From NCBI RefSeq assembly GCF_029531845.1, contig NZ_JAMBPV010000004.1, forward strand, positions 124,001 to 188,000: DNA of 64,000 nucleotides, given 5' to 3'. The position numbers and the translations under genes were made by a program. The notes under the pieces are model-generated. The model saw only the letters and a program-made list of their open reading frames with translations, ran no database searches and had not been told where the DNA came from. Within the stretch, counting starts at the first letter, position 1. The number at the start of each line of letters is the position of its first letter. Below are positions 57,227 through 64,000 of the stretch, one piece after another. Source of the stretch: Staphylococcus equorum. GTDB lineage: Bacteria; Bacillota; Bacilli; Staphylococcales; Staphylococcaceae.

Positions 57227-57802
57227 TTGAAAAAAGAGATATTGGAATGGATTGTGTCGATTGTCGTTGCAGTAGCGTTAGTACTACTAATTGTAAACTT
57301 TGTGGCAAAACCGTATACAGTTAAAGGTGATTCTATGGACCCTACGCTAAAAGACGGTGAACGTGTCATGGTCAATTTGTTTGGATATAAATTCGGCGAT
57401 ATAAAAAATGGTAATGTCATTGTCTTTCATGCAAACAAAGAAAGTGATTATGTTAAACGTGTTATCGGAACTTCAGGCGATAACGTTGAATACAAAAAAG
57501 ACAAATTGTTTGTAAATGGTAAAGAAGTAGAAGAACCATATTTAGATTCAAATAAAAAAAATAAACAATATGAATACATTACAGGCAGCTTTGAAACAAA
57601 AGATTTAAACCAAGTAGATGGAAAAAATAAAATTCCTGAAGACAAACTACTTGTGCTTGGTGATAATCGTGAAGTAAGTAAAGATAGCCGTTCGTTTGGC
57701 TTAATAGACGAAGATCAAGTAGTTGGTAAAGTATCATTTAGTTTCTGGCCACTTAACGAAATGAAATTTGGTTTTGATCCTGATACAGATCAAGATAAAT
57801 AA
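57227..57802 (+). CDS. spsB: Type I signal peptidase
   Basis: A 191-residue essential enzyme that removes signal peptides of secreted proteins. It starts at TTG 57227 with GAGGTG upstream. It has one membrane anchor (residues 8-27) and catalytic Ser36 (V-K-G-D-S-M-D-P-T-L) and Lys77 (Y-V-K-R-V-I-G). The conserved box E is G-D-N-R-E-V-S-K-D-S-R. It lies 18 bases after spsA. Confidence 0.97.
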   Translation: MKKEILEWIVSIVVAVALVLLIVNFVAKPYTVKGDSMDPTLKDGERVMVNLFGYKFGDIKNGNVIVFHANKESDYVKRVIGTSGDNVEYKKDKLFVNGKEVEEPYLDSNKKNKQYEYITGSFETKDLNQVDGKNKIPEDKLLVLGDNREVSKDSRSFGLIDEDQVVGKVSFSFWPLNEMKFGFDPDTDQDK

Positions 57803-57839
57803 TAAGTCAGTTTAAGACATAGTTATCTATCATAAAAAT

Positions 57840-57879
57840 AAAAGTGCTAATCTGTTGATTTAATGGATTAGCACTTTTT
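57840..57879 (+). terminator. Terminator after spsB
   Basis: A perfect 13-bp stem (57840-57852 with 57866-57878) is followed by TC-rich sequence. 57880-58099 holds no gene. Confidence 0.88.
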
Positions 57880-58099
57880 CCATATTAAAATCTATAAAAT
57901 TAAATACGTTTCATTAAACTGAGTAGTGGTAATTTAAATCAGAGACCATTACAGAATTTATAAATACATACGAAGATTAATCTAGTTTTTATAAATAAGC
58001 GATTCACATACTTAAAAGAGTTGAAGCGGTCAGTTTAAAGATTCACAAAGTAAGACCTTTTCTATGTTAAAATGTGAGTCAAAGGAGTGGAAGTTTGCC

Positions 58100-61000
58100 A
58101 TGGAATTAAATGCTTATATCGGAAGAGCAGGAACAGGGAAGTCACATGAAATCATTGAAGAAATTAAAAGTAAAATGAAACAAGATCCACTAGGTGATCC
58201 CATTGTATTAATTGCTCCTACACAAAATACTTTTCAACTCGAACAAGCATTTGTAAACGACCCTGAGCTAAGTGGTAGTCTTAGAACAGAAGTGCTACAC
58301 TTTGAACGTTTGAGTTACCGTGTATTTCAAGAAGTCGGTGGCTTGATGGAACAACAGTTATCAAAAGCAGGTACAGAGATGATGATTTATGACATCATCC
58401 AACAGCATCAAACAGAGTTGAAGCTTTATCGCTCTCAAGTTAAATACTATGGTTTTAGTGCAAAGCTTTATGAACAAATACAAGATTTTAAAAAATATGC
58501 AGTTTCTCCAGAACAATTAGAGGAATATATAGCTACAAATCAGTTACAGACACGCACGAAACATAAACTACAAGACATCGCGCTCATTTATAAGCATTTA
58601 GAAGATAGAATAAATGGTGAATATGTATCAACTGAAGATTGTCTTCAGCGCTTTATAACGATGATGGATCAATCTGAGTGGTTGAAGCGAGCCGAAATTT
58701 ATATCGACGGTTTTCATAACTTTTCGACTTTAGAATATCAAATTATTCGTAGCTTAGTAAGCTATGCGAAAAAGGTTACGGTGGTATTAACTACAGACGG
58801 AGATAAAGATACGTTTAGTTTATTTAGAAAACCATCTGAATCTTTAACGCATATTGAAGATATCGCGAATGACTTAAATATTAAGGTCAACACCAAACAC
58901 TTTAATGACACCAAACGGTTTAACAATAGTGATTTAAAACATTTAGAGCATAACTTTAATGCACTACAATTTGAGCCGATTCCGGTACAAAGCAATATTG
59001 AAATTCTAGAAGCATCTGTGATGCGAGAAGAAATTAATGAAGTAGCTCGTCGCATTTTGAGAGAAAATCGCGAACAAGGTCGACGTTTTCAAGATATCGC
59101 AATTTTATATAGAGATGAATCTTATGCTTATTTAATGGAATCAATCTTGCCGCAATATGATATTCCATACAATATAGATATTAAAGAATCTATGACGCAT
59201 CACCCAGTTATGGAAATGTTGCGCTCACTCATTGAAGTCATTCAAACGAATTGGAATTTTGATCCACTCATGCGTCTATTTAAAACCAATATACTATCTA
59301 AAAAGTTTAAGGATAGTCATTACCTTATTGATATTTTAGAAAACTTTGTACTTGAACGTGGTATTTATGGCAAACGTTGGATTGATGAAAAGTACTTCCA
59401 TGTTGAACAATTTAGAAAAATGGGGTTAAAACGCCAACCATTAACTGATGAAGAACGTGAAACGTTTGAACGTGTAATTCAAATGAAAACAGATGTGATT
59501 GATAAAGTGATGATGTTTGAAACGAAAATGAATACTGCTACAACTGCAATTGAATTTGCGACAGCCTTTTATGAAGCAATAGAATCATTTGATTTACCGA
59601 GCCAATTGATGACAGATAGAGACACATTAGATGTTGAGGGCGAACATAAAAAAGCAGAAGAGATTGACCAGATATGGAATGGTTTTATTCAAACATTGGA
59701 TGATTTAGTTACTGTTTTTGGTGAGCAGCCTATGACTCAAACGCGCTTTTTGGAATTGTTTGATGTTGGGTTAGAGCAATTAGAATTTGTGATGATACCA
59801 CAAACGATTGATCAAGTGAGTATAGGGACGATGGATTTAGCTAAAGTTGATAACAAACAACATGTCTATCTTGTTGGTGTAAATGATGGAGTCATGCCAC
59901 AAACCATTTCATCATCGAGCTTGATTACAGACGATGAAAAGAAATATTTCCAAGAACAGTCAGCGATAGAATTGAGTCCTACTGCAGATATTTTACAAAT
60001 GGATGAAGCCTTTGTATGCTACATTGCTATGACTAGAAGTCGTGCAGCTGTGACATTTTCTTATTCTTTAATGGGAACAAGCGGAGACGAAAAAGAACCG
60101 AGCCCATTTTTAAATCAAATTCAGCAGTTGTATACAAATTTAGACATTCAAAATATTCATCACCAACATCAAGCGAACCCATTGTCATTGATGGAACATC
60201 CACATCAAACTAAAATTGCATTATTCGAATCGTTAAAAGCATGGTTAGATGATGAGATTGTTGCTGATACATGGTTAGACACATATCAAGTGATGAGAGA
60301 TAATGATAATTTAAACGATGGTTTAAATTATTTATTATCGGCATTAACGTATGATAATGAAACAGTACAATTAAGTGAATCATTGTCTACAGATTTATAC
60401 GGAAAGACGATTAATGCAAGTGTATCCAGATTTGAAGGGTATCAAGCTTGTCCCTTTAAACATTTCGCATCACATGGTTTACGACTCAATGAACGTACAA
60501 AATATAAACTTGAAAACTTTGATTTAGGCGATATTTTCCACCAAGTTTTAAAATTTATTTCAGAAAAAGTGAATGGTGATTTTAAAAACTTAAATACGAA
60601 GCAAATTCATAAATTAACATTAGAAGCTTTATCTGAAATATTGCCTGAAGTTCAATTTAACTTGTTGAATTCAACAGCTTATTATCGTTATTTATCACAA
60701 CGTATTGGTGCTATTGTAGAGACGACATTGACTGCGCTCAAATATCAAGGCAGTCATACGAAATTCACACCACAACGTTTCGAAGCAGGATTTAGAAGAA
60801 AATCACGTGATAATAGTGAATTGTTAGCTGAGCCATTGAAGACAACACAAGGTGTTCCAATCAACATTCGTGGACAAATTGACCGTATCGATACATATCA
60901 GCACGGTGATCAAAGTTTTGTGAATATTATTGATTATAAGTCTTCAAAATATAGTGGGACGCTAGATTTAACCAAAGTCTATTATGGTATGCAAATGCAG

Positions 61001-61567
61001 ATGATGACGTACATGGATATTGTGCTACAAAATAAATCACGTCTTGGTTTAACAGAGATGACTAAGCCAGGAGGACTTTTATATTTTCATGTTCATGAAC
61101 CGCGTATTAAATTGGCGTGGAACCAATTAAATGAAGATAAACGAGATACAGAATTTATTAATTCATTTAAATTAAGTGGCTTATTAAATAGTGATGAATC
61201 TGTATTAGACGCTTTTGATACAAGATTAGAACCAAGTTATAATTCTGATATTGTACCACTAGGATTGAAAAAAGACGGAGGAATTAAAAGTAACAGTAAA
61301 GTTGCTGATGAAGATACAATTTATAAATTAATAAAGCATAATAAAAAGAACTTTATTGAAACTGCCTCCAGTATTATGGATGGTCATACAGAAGTTGCAC
61401 CGATGAAATATAATCAAACATTGCCTTGTGAATTTTGTAATTATAAATCAGTATGTCATGTAGATGGTGCTATTGATAGCAAACGTTATCGTACTGTAGA
61501 CGAGTCAATTAATCCGTTAGAAGCCGTGCAAAATGTGGAGTTAGAAAGCGAGGAAGATGAATCATGA
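58100..61567 (+). CDS. addB: ATP-dependent helicase/nuclease subunit B (RexB/AddB)
   Basis: A 1155-residue subunit of the AddAB (RexAB) helicase-nuclease that processes DNA double-strand ends for recombination. ATG 58100 begins the conserved N-terminus with P-loop G-R-A-G-T-G-K-S. The C-terminal RecB-type nuclease has the motif I-I-D-Y-K-S. The Fe-S staple cysteines are one in Y-Q-A-C-P-F-K-H before the nuclease and three in [11 protein letters not shown] near the end. It overlaps addA by four bases (ATGA). Confidence 0.96.
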   Translation: MELNAYIGRAGTGKSHEIIEEIKSKMKQDPLGDPIVLIAPTQNTFQLEQAFVNDPELSGSLRTEVLHFERLSYRVFQEVGGLMEQQLSKAGTEMMIYDIIQQHQTELKLYRSQVKYYGFSAKLYEQIQDFKKYAVSPEQLEEYIATNQLQTRTKHKLQDIALIYKHLEDRINGEYVSTEDCLQRFITMMDQSEWLKRAEIYIDGFHNFSTLEYQIIRSLVSYAKKVTVVLTTDGDKDTFSLFRKPSESLTHIEDIANDLNIKVNTKHFNDTKRFNNSDLKHLEHNFNALQFEPIPVQSNIEILEASVMREEINEVARRILRENREQGRRFQDIAILYRDESYAYLMESILPQYDIPYNIDIKESMTHHPVMEMLRSLIEVIQTNWNFDPLMRLFKTNILSKKFKDSHYLIDILENFVLERGIYGKRWIDEKYFHVEQFRKMGLKRQPLTDEERETFERVIQMKTDVIDKVMMFETKMNTATTAIEFATAFYEAIESFDLPSQLMTDRDTLDVEGEHKKAEEIDQIWNGFIQTLDDLVTVFGEQPMTQTRFLELFDVGLEQLEFVMIPQTIDQVSIGTMDLAKVDNKQHVYLVGVNDGVMPQTISSSSLITDDEKKYFQEQSAIELSPTADILQMDEAFVCYIAMTRSRAAVTFSYSLMGTSGDEKEPSPFLNQIQQLYTNLDIQNIHHQHQANPLSLMEHPHQTKIALFESLKAWLDDEIVADTWLDTYQVMRDNDNLNDGLNYLLSALTYDNETVQLSESLSTDLYGKTINASVSRFEGYQACPFKHFASHGLRLNERTKYKLENFDLGDIFHQVLKFISEKVNGDFKNLNTKQIHKLTLEALSEILPEVQFNLLNSTAYYRYLSQRIGAIVETTLTALKYQGSHTKFTPQRFEAGFRRKSRDNSELLAEPLKTTQGVPINIRGQIDRIDTYQHGDQSFVNIIDYKSSKYSGTLDLTKVYYGMQMQMMTYMDIVLQNKSRLGLTEMTKPGGLLYFHVHEPRIKLAWNQLNEDKRDTEFINSFKLSGLLNSDESVLDAFDTRLEPSYNSDIVPLGLKKDGGIKSNSKVADEDTIYKLIKHNKKNFIETASSIMDGHTEVAPMKYNQTLPCEFCNYKSVCHVDGAIDSKRYRTVDESINPLEAVQNVELESEEDES

Positions 61568-64000
61568 ATCAAATACCAGCAAAACCAGCTGATACAAGAT
61601 GGACTGACAACCAATGGAGAAGTATTTATGCCAAAGGCCAAGATATACTTGTAGCTGCGGCTGCAGGATCAGGAAAAACAGCTGTTTTAGTTGAGCGTAT
61701 TATTCAGCGTATTATCAAAGATGAAATAGATGTTGATAAATTACTTGTAGTGACATTTACAAACGCAAGTGCACGTGAAATGAAACATCGTGTAGATCAA
61801 CGTATTCAAGAAGCATCTATGGTATCACCTGATAATGCACATTTGAAAAATCAACGTATTAAAATTCATCAAGCACAAATTTCTACACTCCATAGTTTTT
61901 GTCTGAAATTAATACAACATCACTACGATGTTTTAGATATTGATCCAAATTTTAGAACAAGCAGTGAAGCGGAAAATATTTTACTGCTAGAACAGACAAT
62001 TGATGAAGTATTGGAAAGTCATTATGATGTGTTAGATCCAAGTTTCGTAGATTTGACTGAACAGTTATCATCTGATCGAAACGATGATCAATTACGTAAT
62101 ACGATTAAACAAATATTTTATTTTAGTGTGGCAAATCCAGACCCTTTAACGTGGCTGCAAAATTTAGCAGACCCTTATTACGATACGGAGCAACAAGATG
62201 ATTTATTACAATTGCTGAATGATTTAGCAATGATTTTTATGAATTCAGCTTTAGAAGCATTGAATAAAAGTTATGATTTATTCATGATGTTAGAAGAAGT
62301 AGACAAACAAGTAGCAGTATTAGATAAGGAACGACGCTTTTTAAATCAAGCGATGGAAGGCGGTCAATTAAATACACAAGTCATTGCTGAACACCAATTT
62401 GAAGCGCGCTTCCCAGCTAAAAATAAGAAGATTAAAGAAGCGAATGAGATGATGATTGAAGCGTATGATGATGGTAAAAAACACTATGATCAATATAAAG
62501 CATTGGTCTCCAAAGTTCAGGAAGATTATTATTCGCGAGAAGCAGAAGATTTGAAGCATGATATGCAGCGCTTAGCTCCGAGAGTATCATATCTAACGCA
62601 AGTAACAGCAGATGTCATAAAACAATTTAATTCGAAAAAAAGAAGTAGAAATCTCTTGGATTTTTCTGATTATGAACATTTTGCGTTGCGCGTATTAATG
62701 AATGATGACGGTACGCCTTCAGAAATTGCAGATATGTATCGCCAACAATTTGCAGAAATTCTTGTTGACGAATATCAAGACACAAACAGAGTTCAAGAGA
62801 AAATATTATCATGTATTAAACGAGGTAATGAGTCAGATGGTAACTTATTCATGGTGGGCGACGTGAAACAGTCTATCTATAAATTTAGACAAGCAGATCC
62901 AAGTTTATTTATAGGAAAATATAATCGTTTTTCTTTAGATGGCTTAGAAAATGGTATGAGAATTGATTTATCACAAAACTTCCGTTCAAGAGAAGAAGTA
63001 CTGACGACGACTAATTATTTATTCAAACATATGATGGACAAAGCAGTAGGGGAAATTGTATATGATGATGCTGCACAACTGTATTATGGCGCCCCTTATG
63101 ATGATAAGTCTCATGATGTTCAGATGAATATGTTGGTAGAAGATGCTGAGTCAGATTTAAACGGCGCAGAACAAGAAGCTGAGTATATCGTACAGCAAGT
63201 TGAAAAAATAATGGATAAACATGAGATATATGATATAAAATTAGAGCAATATCGTAAACCCAGCTATAAAGATATCGTGATACTTGAACGTTCATATGGT
63301 CAGGCACGCAAGATTCAGCAAGCTTTTAAAGATCACAATATACCGTTCCATGTGAATAGTAAAGAAGGGTATTTTGAACAAGTAGAAATACGATTGATAT
63401 TATCATTTTTAAGAACGGTTGATAATCCATTACAAGATATCTATTTAGTAGGATTAATGCGTTCTGTGATTTATCAATTTACTGAAGATGAGTTATCAAA
63501 TATTCGTGTGTTTAGTCCCAATGATGATTATTTTTATCAATCGATTAAAAATTATATGGCAAATGATGTTGCTAATAAAAAATTAGTGGAAAAATTAGAT
63601 ACGTTTCTAAAAGATATAGAAATGTATCAACATTATAGCCAAAGCCATCCAGTTTATCAGTTGATTGATAAGTTTTATAACGATCATTACGTGATTCAAT
63701 ATTTTAGTGGTATTGTTGGAGGAAAAGGGCGTCGTGCCAATTTATATGGATTATTTAATAAAGCAGTAGAGTTTGAAAATTCCAGTTTCCGTGGTTTATA
63801 TCAATTTATCCGTTTTATAGATGAATTAATAGAACGTGGCAAAGATTTTGGAGAAGAAAACATTATCGGTCCTAATGATGATGTAGTTAGAATGATGACG
63901 ATTCATAGTAGTAAAGGGCTAGAATTTCCATTTGTAATATATTCAGGGTTATCTCGCAAGTTCAGAAGAGATGATTTACATAGACCAGTGATTTTAAATC
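61564..64000 (+). CDS. addA: ATP-dependent helicase/nuclease subunit A (RexA/AddA), 3' end outside the window
   Basis: The frame is open from ATG 61564 to the window end, giving the first 812 residues. It is a UvrD-type superfamily 1 helicase with Walker [10 protein letters not shown] near residue 37. Further motifs are [16 protein letters not shown] (Walker B), [12 protein letters not shown] and H-S-S-K-G-L-E-F near the right edge. The C-terminal nuclease domain lies beyond base 64000. It is coupled to addB by ATGA overlap. Confidence 0.96.
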   Translation, partial: MNQIPAKPADTRWTDNQWRSIYAKGQDILVAAAAGSGKTAVLVERIIQRIIKDEIDVDKLLVVTFTNASAREMKHRVDQRIQEASMVSPDNAHLKNQRIKIHQAQISTLHSFCLKLIQHHYDVLDIDPNFRTSSEAENILLLEQTIDEVLESHYDVLDPSFVDLTEQLSSDRNDDQLRNTIKQIFYFSVANPDPLTWLQNLADPYYDTEQQDDLLQLLNDLAMIFMNSALEALNKSYDLFMMLEEVDKQVAVLDKERRFLNQAMEGGQLNTQVIAEHQFEARFPAKNKKIKEANEMMIEAYDDGKKHYDQYKALVSKVQEDYYSREAEDLKHDMQRLAPRVSYLTQVTADVIKQFNSKKRSRNLLDFSDYEHFALRVLMNDDGTPSEIADMYRQQFAEILVDEYQDTNRVQEKILSCIKRGNESDGNLFMVGDVKQSIYKFRQADPSLFIGKYNRFSLDGLENGMRIDLSQNFRSREEVLTTTNYLFKHMMDKAVGEIVYDDAAQLYYGAPYDDKSHDVQMNMLVEDAESDLNGAEQEAEYIVQQVEKIMDKHEIYDIKLEQYRKPSYKDIVILERSYGQARKIQQAFKDHNIPFHVNSKEGYFEQVEIRLILSFLRTVDNPLQDIYLVGLMRSVIYQFTEDELSNIRVFSPNDDYFYQSIKNYMANDVANKKLVEKLDTFLKDIEMYQHYSQSHPVYQLIDKFYNDHYVIQYFSGIVGGKGRRANLYGLFNKAVEFENSSFRGLYQFIRFIDELIERGKDFGEENIIGPNDDVVRMMTIHSSKGLEFPFVIYSGLSRKFRRDDLHRPVILN

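Noticed and set aside
58023-58029. GAAGCGG, the S. aureus Chi sequence, upstream of addB
   Set aside because: A 7-base match is expected by chance many times per genome; its position next to the Chi-reading enzyme is probably coincidence.

Overview
The window comes from a low-GC Gram-positive chromosome that reads as Staphylococcus but probably not S. aureus. The core gene order matches the staphylococcal block lipA, yutD-like, dltXABCD, nfu-like, two NDH-2-type oxidoreductases, leucyl aminopeptidase, mnhA-G, rocD-gudB, glpQ, argH-argG, pgi, spsA-spsB, addB-addA. Small staphylococcal marker proteins are also present (DltX, KapB, YuzB, YuzD, inactive SpsA beside active SpsB). The species is inferred only loosely; a coagulase-negative species, perhaps of the S. 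saprophyticus group, fits. The left edge cuts a tail gene and the right edge cuts addA.

Region 1 (1 to about 11.5 kb) is the right end of a siphovirus-type prophage, all on the + strand. It holds tail-tip and receptor-binding genes, a CHAP plus glucosaminidase tail lysin, a BppU-type baseplate protein with a collagen-like segment, an XkdX-type small protein, two different holins and a CHAP/amidase/SH3b endolysin. Between the endolysin and the phage end is a cargo block, the usual place for lysogenic-conversion genes. It starts with a fused GT2-CDP-glycerol glycerophosphotransferase that has its own promoter and lies between terminators. It continues with a 35-residue peptide, a YolD-like gene under a promoter containing a LexA/SOS box, and a two-pass membrane protein with a long helical cytoplasmic part. 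Direct repeats that look like integrase arm sites (11.42-11.49 kb) and a long hairpin mark the probable attR side. The fused teichoic-acid-type polymerase as phage cargo is the most interesting point in the window.

Region 2 (11.7-22.6 kb) holds two small orphan membrane proteins and then core housekeeping genes: a CNNM/CBS protein, nitronate monooxygenase, DUF72, a TSUP permease, a YunD-like 5'-nucleotidase, lipA, yutD-like, DUF3055, a HepT-like DUF86 protein, a NagD-type HAD phosphatase and a D-2-hydroxyacid dehydrogenase. Region 3 (22.9-27.2 kb) is the complete dltXABCD operon for D-alanylation of teichoic acids.

Region 4 (27.4-35.5 kb) carries Fe-S and redox genes (Nfu-like, YuzD, YuzB, HesB/IscA-type, two NDH-2-like flavoproteins), leucyl aminopeptidase, an NhaC-type antiporter and a hotdog thioesterase. 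Region 5 (35.5-36.9 kb) is degraded: a 5'-truncated FAD-dependent oxidoreductase next to intergenic repeat elements. Region 6 (36.9-42.7 kb, minus strand) is the seven-gene Mnh Na+/H+ antiporter operon.

Region 7 (42.8-64 kb) holds kapB, a cyclophilin, a decayed coding remnant, the S1-domain protein CvfD/YugI, an OYE-family flavin oxidoreductase, rocD-gudB behind a cre-like palindrome, a DUF454 gene behind a Fur-box-like site, glpQ, argGH, pgi, a VTT-family membrane protein, spsA-spsB and addB-addA. Several systems converge on the cell envelope: dlt (D-Ala on teichoic acids), GlpQ (glycerophosphodiesters), and the prophage polymerase, lysins and receptor-binding proteins.
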